Assembly (NCBI GenBank): GCA_005503165.1
Contig: SCNT01000005.1
Location: 62,001-126,000, forward strand
Length of the DNA: 64,000 bases
Source of the DNA: Sphingomonadaceae bacterium 3R27E2-A
GTDB lineage: Bacteria; Pseudomonadota; Alphaproteobacteria; Sphingomonadales; Sphingomonadaceae
Direction: 5' to 3'
Of this stretch, positions 8,101 to 16,577 are shown in pieces. A model generated the notes under the pieces. That model made no database searches. It had not been told where the DNA came from and saw only the letters and a program-made list of their open reading frames with translations. Within the stretch, counting starts at the first letter, position 1. Each line of letters begins with the position of its first letter. The position numbers were made by a program, and so were the translations under genes.

Positions 8101-9426
8101 ATGGCTTTGAAAGAACTTGAGGTCAAATACGCCACCAAGCGGCAGCGCCCCTACAAGCTGTCCGATGGAGAAGGCCTGCACCTGCTCGTCCAGCCGAACG
8201 GATCGAAGCTCTGGCGCCTGAAATACCGCTTCGACGGCAAGGAAAAACTGCTGAGCTTCGGCAAATATCCGACCGTCACGCTGGCGATCGCCCGCGAGAA
8301 GCGGACCGAAGCCAAGCGGCTGCTCGATCAGGGTGAGGACCCCGCCGAGGCCAGGAAGCGGGCGAAGAAGCAGAGGGCCGCGCTCAAGCTGTTCGAAGAG
8401 ATTGCGCGGGCCTGGCACGCCAATCGTATTGAAGGGCTGGACTCGGCCCATGCCCTGCGCGTCATCAACCGGATGGAGCGCGACGTCTTTCCGGTCATCG
8501 GGAAGCGTCCGATCACGGAAATCGACCCGCCCGAGATTCTCGAGATGATCCGCGCGGTCGAAGCGCGCGGCGCCCTCGATATCGCCCGTCGCCTCAAGCA
8601 GAACGTCAGCCAGATCTATCGCTTCGCGATCGCGAGCGGCTGGGCGACCATCGATCCGACGCTCGGCCTCAACGATGCGCTCAAGCCCAAGCCGCCCGTC
8701 AGGCACATGGCGCGCGTGCCGCTCGCGGAGTTTCCGAAGCTGGTGCGGGCGATCTTCGCCTATGACGGCGAGGACACGCCGCGCCGCCGCGAGATCACCC
8801 GTGACGCGCTGCTGTTCACCTTGCTCACATGGGTCCGAACCAGCGAAACCCGCTTCGCGGCCAGGGACGAGTTCGAGGATCTCTATGGACCGAACCCGCT
8901 ATGGCGTCTGTCGCCGGAGCGCATGAAGATGGAACGTGAGCATCTTGTTCCGCTGTCCCGCCAGGCCGCAATGATCGTTCAGCGCCGCTTGCAGGCGACG
9001 AACGATGCGTTCCTCTTTCCCGGAGCCAAGCCTGGAAAGCCTATTTCCGAGAACACCATGATCTATGCCTGCTACCGCATGGGCTATCTTGGCCGGCAGA
9101 CGGTGCATGGGTTTCGGGGGCTCGGCTCGACCTGGGCGAACGAAGCCGAACGCTACAAGCCCGACTGGATCGAGATGGCGCTCGCCCACGAGGATGAGGA
9201 CGAAGTGCGCGGCGCCTATAACAGCGCGCTCTATCTCACCCCGCGAAGGCGGATGCTGCAAGATTGGGCCGACGTGATCGACGCGGCAACCGCAGTGTCG
9301 GATGTCGAGAAGGATCCTATCGAGTTCTCACAGCTCACGGGCTGTTCTGCGCCCATCCAGCGCTTGCCGCCGAGCGACCGGAGACAGCCGTATTGGCAGC
9401 GCCCTCGTTGGGCGGCTTCGCGATAA
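8101..9426 (+). CDS. int: P4-type tyrosine integrase of the ICE
   Basis: The 441-residue protein has the N-terminal arm-binding DUF4102 domain (about 1-85, with DGEGLHLLV and FGKYPTVTLA), a central core-binding domain and the C-terminal catalytic domain. Catalytic residues are all visible: Arg246 in TWVRTSE, Lys276, His336 and Arg339 in HGFRG, His363, and nucleophile Tyr373 in V-R-G-A-Y-N-S-A-L-Y. It should catalyse integration at, and with an excisionase excision from, the adjacent tRNA-Met gene. The frame stays open upstream to 7918, but similarity to the family begins M-A-L-K-E-L-E-V. The tail after residue 400 is not conserved. Confidence 0.92.
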   Translation: MALKELEVKYATKRQRPYKLSDGEGLHLLVQPNGSKLWRLKYRFDGKEKLLSFGKYPTVTLAIAREKRTEAKRLLDQGEDPAEARKRAKKQRAALKLFEEIARAWHANRIEGLDSAHALRVINRMERDVFPVIGKRPITEIDPPEILEMIRAVEARGALDIARRLKQNVSQIYRFAIASGWATIDPTLGLNDALKPKPPVRHMARVPLAEFPKLVRAIFAYDGEDTPRRREITRDALLFTLLTWVRTSETRFAARDEFEDLYGPNPLWRLSPERMKMEREHLVPLSRQAAMIVQRRLQATNDAFLFPGAKPGKPISENTMIYACYRMGYLGRQTVHGFRGLGSTWANEAERYKPDWIEMALAHEDEDEVRGAYNSALYLTPRRRMLQDWADVIDAATAVSDVEKDPIEFSQLTGCSAPIQRLPPSDRRQPYWQRPRWAASR

Positions 9427-9645
9427 GCGTCACGGCTCGGAACCGCTGATTAAGAGCGCGGCTTTCCACCATAATTATTATAAACGTCAGTTACTTAGAT
9501 GCATCCGTGAATAGTGGGACTGAACAATAAGAAGCAGTATCGTATCATATCCTACCATGCCCTACGTCACAAATTCACCTACGTCGGAAGAGCGCCCTCA
9601 TGGCGGACATTCGTTCAATCAAGCAGGCAATCACGGTGAGCGGCA

Positions 9646-10353
9646 TCAACCATCGAGCTTGCCAATGCCCTGTACCCTAAGACACGATAACAATCCCCCC
9701 ACGCAAAAGTCCTCCATGGCCTTCAGGGTCACCGAGATGTTCCGTGAAGAAAGTCGCCCACCCGACATGTGATCGATCCGGCGATTGTCGGCGAATGTGT
9801 ACAGCGTACAGCTCAGAATAAACTGATAGGCCTGCAAGGCATCATCGCGCGATGACTTTGGTTTGATAGATATCATCGCCTCGACATATCGGCGAGATAT
9901 TTCATCAAATAGCGGTGCAACTATTTCGTCCATCCAGAGTTGCACGCCTGCTATCTGTGAGATGAGGCGACAATAATTCATCCACCCCGGCTCACCGGAT
10001 TCAAAACGGCTCAAGAGGGGGCCGTAAAATGCGCGGATGAGAAGTCGAGCCGATGCTTCCGGGCGATCTGGATCGAGGTCCAGCTCCGCAAGCCTTCGCA
10101 GCCGCTCTTCGTTCAACCACGCGCTGCGGCGTTCTATGACTTCCGTGAACAGCGCTTCCTTGGTTCCAAAATGATAATTCACAGCGGCGAGCCGTGTGGA
10201 CGCTGCATCCGTTATTTCTCGCACCGAAACGCCGAAATAGCCCCGGTCCGCGAACAGCGACTCGGCGGCGTCCAGGATCTGCTCGCGCAGATCCGGTCGT
10301 TCCGTTTGCGGCTTGGAGATTGCCTTTTTTGGCTTAATATCTGGTAATTTCAA
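9646..10353 (-). CDS. TetR/AcrR family repressor
   Basis: The 235-residue protein has a TetR helix-turn-helix at about residues 23-68 (R-E-Q-I-L-D-A-A-E-S-L-F, then AAVNYHFGTKEALF) and a C-terminal helical ligand domain similar to the CecR-type half. An unusual Lys-rich N-terminal extension of about 20 residues precedes the DNA-binding domain. It is divergent from the amidohydrolase operon. The shared 122-base gap carries a promoter overlapped by a palindrome, so it very likely represses that operon and responds to a pathway compound. Confidence 0.9.
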   Translation of the reverse strand: MKLPDIKPKKAISKPQTERPDLREQILDAAESLFADRGYFGVSVREITDAASTRLAAVNYHFGTKEALFTEVIERRSAWLNEERLRRLAELDLDPDRPEASARLLIRAFYGPLLSRFESGEPGWMNYCRLISQIAGVQLWMDEIVAPLFDEISRRYVEAMISIKPKSSRDDALQAYQFILSCTLYTFADNRRIDHMSGGRLSSRNISVTLKAMEDFCVGGLLSCLRVQGIGKLDG

Positions 10354-10381
10354 TCATCTTCTCCCCCAAAAGCGCCCCGAA

Positions 10382-10410
10382 TTGACATGTGAGTGGAACG
10401 TTCGTATCAC
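10382..10410 (+). promoter_or_regulatory. sigma-70-like promoter of the amidohydrolase operon
   Basis: TTGACA at 10382-10387 matches the -35 consensus exactly, and TATCAC at 10405-10410 is a fair -10 with a 17-base spacer. It lies about 65 bases before the GTG start of the amidohydrolase gene and is covered by a palindromic site. Confidence 0.6.
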
Positions 10411-10412
10411 TC
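10391..10412. promoter_or_regulatory. palindromic operator, probable TetR site
   Basis: A 22-base dyad has outer arms GAGTG (10391-10395) and CACTC (10408-10412) and inner arms ACG (10398-10400) and CGT (10403-10405). It fills the spacer and -10 of the promoter at 10382-10410. Position between the divergent TetR gene and the operon supports it as the repressor's operator; this is inference from layout and symmetry. Confidence 0.6.
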
Positions 10413-10475
10413 GATCAAGGACGCGCAGCCTACGCTGGCTTCCGTCACAAAAATAGATGGTAGGGGAACGAAACT

Positions 10476-11894
10476 GTGAGACCGATCCTGATCCGTAACG
10501 GCTATGTCATCACCGGCGATCCTGCGATCGGCGACGTGCCCAGTGGGGATGTTTTGATCGTGAACGGACGCATCGCTGAGATCGGTCAAAACCTTCACCA
10601 TGATGAGGCAGAGGAGATCGACGCGACCGGCACGATTGTAATGCCAGGCATGGTCGATACGCATCGGCATACTTGGCAGACTCAGCTACGCGCGATTTGC
10701 GCCGACATGAGCCTCATGCAGTATATGCGCTGCATCCGCTTCAACATCTCGCCCGTCTATACGCCAGAAGATGTCTATGTGGGCAATTATATCGGCGCCC
10801 TAGAAGCTCTGAACGCCGGGATCACGACGCTCTATGACTTCTCACATACGTCGCACAGTCCGGAACATGCCGATGAGGCCATCCGCGGCCTGCGGGACGC
10901 CCGGATTGCTGGCCTCTATGCCTACGGCTTCTATCCAGCACCGGTCGACCGGCCTTATTTTACGAGCGTCGACCAACGCATCGCCGATGCGGAACGGATA
11001 AGGACGCAGCATTTTTCGTCGGACGATCAGCGGCTGGGCATGGCGGTCGCGATCACCGAGGTCGGGATGTATCCGTTCGATTCGACGCGTAAGGAGATCA
11101 TGACAGGCCGCCGACTTGGCGTGCAGCAAACAATTCACACGAACTGTTTCTGGGGCTCCGCTTTTTGCAGCGGTATAGAGGAACTCGCGGCGGCCGGACT
11201 CCTTGGACCCGACCAGGTCCATGTGCATTGCAATTCCGTGACAGACAACGAACTTCGCCTGCTCGCCGATAATGGCGCCAAGGTTTCATGCACGCCCGAT
11301 ACGGAACTGCAGATGGGCATGGGCCACCCCTTGATCGGCCGCGCCCACGATGTCGGCATCAAGCCTACACTTGGGGCCGACGTTATCTCCTGCAACGGTG
11401 GCGACCTACTCACGCAGGCACGCCTCGGTCTTCAAGACGCGCGCGTCCTGGCCAACGATCCGGTCAATGCGCAAGGTCGGATGCCTGAGGATATCCCATT
11501 CAAGGTACGTGACGCGATCGCGTGGATGACGATCAACGGCGCGGAAGCGATGGGTCTTGATCATCGCACGGGATCGCTCACGCCGGGCAAGGATGGCGAT
11601 ATCGTTCTCATCGCGCCCAACGACTTCAACCTCATGCCGCTGAACGACATGGTGGGCGCGGTCGTGCTGCAGGCTAACGTTTCCAACATCGATACGGTGG
11701 TCCTGCGCGGCGAGGTCGTGAAGCGCCACGGTCGCTTGACTGGCGTCGACTTCAAGCAGTTGCTCCGCATGGCGGAGGGCTCGCGCGAGCGGATCATGGA
11801 GCAGGCCCTGCGTCGCGGTCCGCTCGTTCCGCCGCCCAACACCACGGCAATGGCAGAGATGGAGGAGACCGCGCGCCAGAACCTGGCCGCATAG
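10476..11894 (+). CDS. amidohydrolase-family metal-dependent hydrolase
   Basis: The 472-residue protein is a subtype III amidohydrolase: beta-sandwich N-terminus, D-T-H-R-H metal motif near residue 62, later H-x-H region (Q-V-H-V-H-C-N) and the metal Asp in L-G-A-D. The family includes cytosine/guanine deaminases, S-adenosylhomocysteine deaminase and the triazine hydrolases AtzA and TrzN, so it probably removes an amine, chloride or similar group from, or opens, an N-heterocycle. Start GTG 10476 has AGGGGA upstream. It is the first gene of the TetR-controlled operon and precedes a TonB receptor, so its substrate probably enters through that receptor. The substrate cannot be read from sequence. 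Confidence 0.85.
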   Translation: MRPILIRNGYVITGDPAIGDVPSGDVLIVNGRIAEIGQNLHHDEAEEIDATGTIVMPGMVDTHRHTWQTQLRAICADMSLMQYMRCIRFNISPVYTPEDVYVGNYIGALEALNAGITTLYDFSHTSHSPEHADEAIRGLRDARIAGLYAYGFYPAPVDRPYFTSVDQRIADAERIRTQHFSSDDQRLGMAVAITEVGMYPFDSTRKEIMTGRRLGVQQTIHTNCFWGSAFCSGIEELAAAGLLGPDQVHVHCNSVTDNELRLLADNGAKVSCTPDTELQMGMGHPLIGRAHDVGIKPTLGADVISCNGGDLLTQARLGLQDARVLANDPVNAQGRMPEDIPFKVRDAIAWMTINGAEAMGLDHRTGSLTPGKDGDIVLIAPNDFNLMPLNDMVGAVVLQANVSNIDTVVLRGEVVKRHGRLTGVDFKQLLRMAEGSRERIMEQALRRGPLVPPPNTTAMAEMEETARQNLAA

Positions 11895-11958
11895 CGGGGT
11901 AGGAAACCAAAGGCGCCGCATGAACCGCGTCGGCGTCCAACGAGGAGGGGATTACGAA

Positions 11959-14283
11959 ATGGATAAGCTTTGGCCGCGCGCCGCGCGGATCGGACTTCTT
12001 TTGCCTGCGGTCGTTGGCACAAGCGCTTACGCACAGACTGAGCCGGCTTCATCGGCTGCGAGCACTCCGCAGCCGGAGGCCGTATCGACGCCCGCCGCAC
12101 AGGATCAGGGCGCCGGTCTTCAGGACATCATCGTGACTGCGCAGAAGCGCAGCGAGTCGGTGCAGAAAATTCCTCTCGCGGTGACGGCCCTATCCGGCAA
12201 TGACCTCGCGAAGGCGGGCATCAACAGCATCGAGGGTCTGCAGGCCGCCGTCCCCAATCTCAACCTCGGCCAGCAGCTCGGCGTCGCGAGAATCTCGCTG
12301 CGCGGCATCGGCCTCGACAACCTCAGCACCGGCGCCGAGGGAAGTATCGCTTTCCACCTCAACAGCGCGTTCATTTCGCGCGGCGCCGCAGCGCTCAGCG
12401 CATTCTACGACGTCGATCGCGTGGAAGTTCTGCGCGGGCCACAGGGCACGCTCTATGGCCGCAACGCGACCGGCGGCTCAATCAACCTCATAACGCGCCA
12501 GCCCACCGACACGTTTTCGGGTTATGGCGATGTCACGGTCGGCAACTATGGTCGTTTGGCGTTCGACGGCGCCGTCAGCGGCCCGATTGTCTCTGATAAA
12601 GTGCTCGCGCGGATCGCTTTCTCGACGGACGACCGCAACGGCTATGGCCGAAACATCACGACCGGCACTAGGATCGACGACACCAATGCCCGTTCGATCC
12701 GTGGTACGCTGAAGCTTTTACCCGCCGACGATCTCACCATCACTCTGATCGCCGACTATCATCGAGAAAATGACAACGCGAACGGCTATCATTATTTCGG
12801 ACCCGCGGGCCAGACTGCCAGCGGCCAGACAATCACACCTTTCGGCATTCAGTTCGGCGGCGTCACCGCAAGCAATCCGCGCGATATCGCAAACGAAGCC
12901 GATCCGTTCAACCGGCGCACGATCTGGGGTGTCAGCAGCGAGATTGCATATCGATTCGGCGGCGTCACAGCCAAGTCGATCACGGCCTATCGCAGCACGA
13001 AATACATTACCGGATCGGACCTCGATTCCACCAGTTTTCGTCTCGCGCCGATCTTCCAGAACGAAGACGACAAACAGTTCAGCCAGGAGTTTCAGCTCTC
13101 GTCCGAATCCGACCGGTTCCGATGGCTGCTGGGGGCATTTTATTTCCACGAAAATGACGCCGGCGCGATCATCATTCCCTACAATGATATTGGCTTCGGC
13201 GGTCCCGGCGTCATCCGCCAGGGCTATTATGCCGGCGGGCGTCTCGAGACTGATGCCGGCGCCATCTTCGGGCAAGCGACCTACAATCTGACCCCGGAGA
13301 TTCACCTCGTCGTCGGTGGCCGTTACAGCATCGAGCGAAAAGGCATTTCCGAACAGCTTCAGTTCGACCTCGCGCGACCCTATTCGCCCGCCAATCCCGT
13401 CGCGCCGCTCGCCCAGTGCGGAGCCGATATCCCATCGGTCCCGACCTGCCAACCGCACAAGACCTTCCGATCCTTCACGCCGAAAGTGGCGCTCGAGTAT
13501 CAAATCACGCCCGACGCTTTGCTCTACGCCTCGGTTTCGCGAGGCTTCAAAAGCGGCACCTACAATGTCGGCGGCGTGCAGCCGCCCGTGAAGCCGGAGA
13601 AGGTCACGGCCTATGAAGGGGGCCTGAAATCGGAATTCCTCGATCGGCGGCTCCGCATAAATCTTGCCGGCTTTTATTATGATTACAAGGATCTCCAGGT
13701 CGGCAAGGTGGTCAACGCGTCACTCGCGCTGGAGAATGCGGCGACAGCGACGATCTACGGTGCCGAGCTCGAGTTGCGCGCGCGCCCCACGCCCGACTTA
13801 GAACTGGGTCTGACCGGCTCCTATCTCAACGCCAAGTTCGACAGTTTCATCAGTATCGATCCCGCGCGACCCGGAGGTGACGGGCGCACCGTCGACCCGG
13901 CGACCGGCGCACCGGCTTTCAACAACGCCGGCAACCGCCTGCCGCAAGCCCCCAAATGGACGGTCGACGCCATGGCACAATATACCGTGCGCTCGGACCA
14001 TGGATCCTTTGCCCTTCGCGGAGAGGTCTTGTGGGTCGATAAGGTCTATTTCAGTGCCTTCAACGTTCCGCAGGTGTCGCAGCCGGCAAAGACCAAGCTC
14101 AATGCCTCGCTGATCTACACCGATCCGGGCGATCGCTGGAGCGTGACCGTCTACGGCAAGAATCTCGCCAACAAGACGTACATCTCAAACGCCTTTGTCA
14201 GCTCCAGCATCGTGGGATTTGGCGTCAACGGCTTCCTCGAGGAGCCGCGAACCTATGGCGTGACCATCGGGTATAAGTTCTAG
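11959..14283 (+). CDS. TonB-dependent outer-membrane receptor (module 1)
   Basis: The 774-residue protein has a signal peptide ending near A-Y-A-Q, a Ser/Pro/Thr-rich linker, a TonB-box and plug start (D-I-I-V-T-A-Q-K-R) and a 22-strand-type barrel ending in aromatic Y-K-F. ATG 11959 follows AGGAGGGG by eight bases. It belongs to the large sphingomonad receptor group for aromatics, terpenoids and other organics, not to classical siderophore receptors. It should carry the module 1 substrate across the outer membrane using proton-motive force via TonB-ExbBD. Confidence 0.93.
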   Translation: MDKLWPRAARIGLLLPAVVGTSAYAQTEPASSAASTPQPEAVSTPAAQDQGAGLQDIIVTAQKRSESVQKIPLAVTALSGNDLAKAGINSIEGLQAAVPNLNLGQQLGVARISLRGIGLDNLSTGAEGSIAFHLNSAFISRGAAALSAFYDVDRVEVLRGPQGTLYGRNATGGSINLITRQPTDTFSGYGDVTVGNYGRLAFDGAVSGPIVSDKVLARIAFSTDDRNGYGRNITTGTRIDDTNARSIRGTLKLLPADDLTITLIADYHRENDNANGYHYFGPAGQTASGQTITPFGIQFGGVTASNPRDIANEADPFNRRTIWGVSSEIAYRFGGVTAKSITAYRSTKYITGSDLDSTSFRLAPIFQNEDDKQFSQEFQLSSESDRFRWLLGAFYFHENDAGAIIIPYNDIGFGGPGVIRQGYYAGGRLETDAGAIFGQATYNLTPEIHLVVGGRYSIERKGISEQLQFDLARPYSPANPVAPLAQCGADIPSVPTCQPHKTFRSFTPKVALEYQITPDALLYASVSRGFKSGTYNVGGVQPPVKPEKVTAYEGGLKSEFLDRRLRINLAGFYYDYKDLQVGKVVNASLALENAATATIYGAELELRARPTPDLELGLTGSYLNAKFDSFISIDPARPGGDGRTVDPATGAPAFNNAGNRLPQAPKWTVDAMAQYTVRSDHGSFALRGEVLWVDKVYFSAFNVPQVSQPAKTKLNASLIYTDPGDRWSVTVYGKNLANKTYISNAFVSSSIVGFGVNGFLEEPRTYGVTIGYKF

Positions 14284-14299
14284 CCGGGAATATATTCTC

Positions 14300-15091
14300 A
14301 TGATCACGATTCCCACCGCCGAGTCCATCATCGACATTTCGATGCCCATCGAGAATGATATCGTATCGGATCCGGCGGCCTTTCGTCCACGGGTCCGATA
14401 TTTCGGGCACGATGATACACGAGAACAGATGCTGGCCTTCTTCCCCGGAATGACGGCCAGCGACCTGCCCGATGGCGAGGCCTGGGCGATCGAGCATGTC
14501 GAGCTGATCACGCACAACGGCACGCATCTCGACGCACCTTACCATTTTCATTCGACGATGGATGGGGGCAAGCGGGCGATCACGATCGACGAGGTTCCGC
14601 TCCACTGGTGCTGCCAACCAGGCGTCAAGCTCGATTTCCGGCATTTCCCCGATGGCTATGTGGTGACCGCCGAGGATGTTCGGGCTGAACTCGATCGGAT
14701 CGGCGTCAAGCTCAGCCCGCTGACCATCGTGGTCATCAACACGCGGGCCGGTTCGGCCTACGGCACGGATGACTATGTCAACGCGGGGTGTGGAATGGGC
14801 CGCGAAGCCACGCTTCACCTGCTTGAGCGCGGTGTCCGGGTGACAGGGACCGATGCATGGTCATGGGACGCGCCGTTCACTTACACGGCGCAGAAATATG
14901 CCGAAACCGGGAATGCCGACCTGATCTGGGAGGGGCACAAAGCGGGTCGGGAAATCGGCTATTGCCATCTGGAGAAGCTGCATAATCTCGAAGCGCTTCC
15001 ATCCTCCGGATTCACCGTGATGTGTTTCCCGACCAAGATCAAAGGCGCTTCGGCAGGCTGGACCCGCGCGGTCGCCGTCCTCGACGATTGA
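14300..15091 (+). CDS. cyclase family protein (kynurenine formamidase-like hydrolase)
   Basis: The 263-residue protein contains the family signature H-N-G-T-H-L-D-A-P-Y-H-F near residue 75, whose His and Asp bind the catalytic metal in kynurenine formamidase and isatin hydrolase. Family members hydrolyse amide bonds in cyclic or aromatic amides. It sits 16 bases after the TonB receptor gene and 13 before the beta-keto acid cleavage enzyme, so it is probably the second hydrolytic step of the module. The substrate is unknown. Confidence 0.83.
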   Translation: MITIPTAESIIDISMPIENDIVSDPAAFRPRVRYFGHDDTREQMLAFFPGMTASDLPDGEAWAIEHVELITHNGTHLDAPYHFHSTMDGGKRAITIDEVPLHWCCQPGVKLDFRHFPDGYVVTAEDVRAELDRIGVKLSPLTIVVINTRAGSAYGTDDYVNAGCGMGREATLHLLERGVRVTGTDAWSWDAPFTYTAQKYAETGNADLIWEGHKAGREIGYCHLEKLHNLEALPSSGFTVMCFPTKIKGASAGWTRAVAVLDD

Positions 15092-15104
15092 ATGGAGTCT
15101 GGCC

Positions 15105-16034
15105 ATGAGCAACAAGGTCATCATCAGCTGCGCGGTGACGGGATCGGCGCACACGCCGACGATGTCGGACGCGCTCCCGGTCACGCCCGAGGAGATCGCC
15201 GAGCAGTCGATCGCCGCCGCCGAAGCGGGCGCGGCGATCCTGCATCTCCATGCCCGCATCCCCGAGGACGGTAGGCCGACCGGCGATCCCGAGGTCTATG
15301 CCCGCTTCCTGCCCGTGATCCGGCAGCGCACCGACGCCGTCATCAACATCACGACGGGCGGTGCGGCCACCATGCCGGTCGCCGAGCGCCTCGCCGCCTC
15401 TGCGCGTTTCAAGCCCGAGCTTTGCTCGCTCAACATGGGCTCGCTCAATTTCGCCTTCTTCCCCGCCGCGAAGCGCATCGCCGACTGGAAATACGCGTGG
15501 GAGAAGGACTATGTCACCGGCTCCGACGACTATATCTTCCGCAACACCTTCCGCGATATCGAGACGATCCTCACGACGATGGCGGAGGCGGGTACCAAAT
15601 TTGAGCATGAATGCTATGACGTCGGCCATCTCTACAATCTCGCCCATTTCGTCGATCGCGGCCTGGTGAAGCCACCCTTCTTCGTCCAGATGATCTTCGG
15701 CATATTGGGCGGCATCGGTGCCGATCTCGAAAATCTTCATTATATGAAGGAAACCGCCGATCGCCTCTTCGGACGCGGCAATTACCGCTGGTCGGTGCTC
15801 GCCGCGGGTAGGCACCAGATGCCCTTTCTGACGCAGGCGGCGTTGCTCGGCGGCTATGTCCGCGTCGGGCTCGAGGACAGCCTTTTCATCGAACGCGGCG
15901 TCCTTGCGGCTTCGAATGCCCAGCAGGTCGAGAAGATCAAGCGCATCCTCGCCGAAATGGGTCACGAACCCGCGAGCCCCGCCGAAGCGAGGGAAATCCT
16001 CGGTCTCAAGGGCAGTGACCGCGTCGCCTTCTGA
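15105..16034 (+). CDS. beta-keto acid cleavage enzyme (DUF849/BKACE)
   Basis: The 309-residue TIM-barrel protein has BKACE hallmarks: N-terminal I-I-S-C-A-V-T-G, the zinc-binding H-L-H-A-R motif near residue 46, and I-N-I-T-T-G-G. Known members condense a beta-keto acid with acetyl-CoA to give acetoacetate and a new acyl-CoA, as in lysine fermentation (Kce) and carnitine degradation. As last gene of the TetR operon it probably takes the ring-opened product into central metabolism. Substrate specificity cannot be set from sequence alone. Confidence 0.88.
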   Translation: MSNKVIISCAVTGSAHTPTMSDALPVTPEEIAEQSIAAAEAGAAILHLHARIPEDGRPTGDPEVYARFLPVIRQRTDAVINITTGGAATMPVAERLAASARFKPELCSLNMGSLNFAFFPAAKRIADWKYAWEKDYVTGSDDYIFRNTFRDIETILTTMAEAGTKFEHECYDVGHLYNLAHFVDRGLVKPPFFVQMIFGILGGIGADLENLHYMKETADRLFGRGNYRWSVLAAGRHQMPFLTQAALLGGYVRVGLEDSLFIERGVLAASNAQQVEKIKRILAEMGHEPASPAEAREILGLKGSDRVAF

Positions 16035-16057
16035 GCCGTGCACAGGAAGCAAGCGAA

Positions 16058-16127
16058 TGAGGGCTTCGGTCATCGACCGATTCGGCCGTCCAGACACGGC
16101 CCTTTGGCGTGCCTGAGAATCCGTATC
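16058..16127. repeat. 70-bp structured direct repeat, left copy
   Basis: This 70-base segment recurs at 33587-33656 in the same orientation with nine mismatches (61/70). It folds into two consecutive hairpins: TCGGTC-ATC-GACCGA, identical in both copies, and GGCCGT-CCAGAC-ACGGCC, in which the second copy changes one G-C pair to A-T on both arms. It lies just after module 1 and before module 2. It could be the end of a lost insertion sequence or a mobile structured repeat. The rest of 16035-16577 holds no gene I can support apart from the regulatory element at 16488. Confidence 0.75.
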
Positions 16128-16487
16128 GCCAGATGAATTCGTACCTCATCTTCATGATCCAACAACGGCACAATGCACAGCCCGTATACGCGGATGTCGA
16201 CGGGGCTGCTTTCAAGGCGCGCTGTCGCCGCTCACGGCGACAGAGATGGTGCATTCACGGTCACCCGAATAGCTGATTTCCTTTGCTACTCGGCAAGGGA
16301 AAACCGTTGGCACCGCCGATTACACCGATACACCGTTTGGAAAAGCTGGATTGGAACGCCTCGCGCGCGCGCATCCGTCCCGCTGGGCGCGCTCAGCGTG
16401 ACTATTCCAATGAAGTGTATGGGGTCATTTGCTCCGCCACGAGACGTCGCCGGTGCAGGCTCAACAATCCTCAATCAATGAGTGGAA

Positions 16488-16520
16488 GGAATAGTTCGCC
16501 AACAAATTGAATTGGACGAT
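16488..16520 (+). promoter_or_regulatory. conserved promoter element, copy 1 (upstream of TonB receptor 2)
   Basis: A 32-base core with GAATAGTTC at one end and TTGAATTGGACGA at the other recurs without gaps at 22532 and 28649, and in weaker form at 31994. Identity continues about 11 bases upstream (ATGAG..). It lies 58 bases before the receptor ATG. Shared location before transcription units suggests a regulator binding site, with the cluster's LysR protein the obvious candidate. Confidence 0.55.
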
Positions 16521-16577
16521 GAGCCCCAAGGCGCGGCAAATGGCGCCAAATCAAAAAATGCCGTGGGGAGGACAGTC

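Noticed and set aside
9557-9772. 71-codon plus-strand frame after the integrase gene
   Set aside because: It overlaps the tetR 3' end antisense, has no ribosome site and an unconvincing product.
16173-16510. short plus-strand frames in the gap before TonB receptor 2
   Set aside because: No ribosome sites, biased composition, and overlap with the regulatory element; treated as non-coding.
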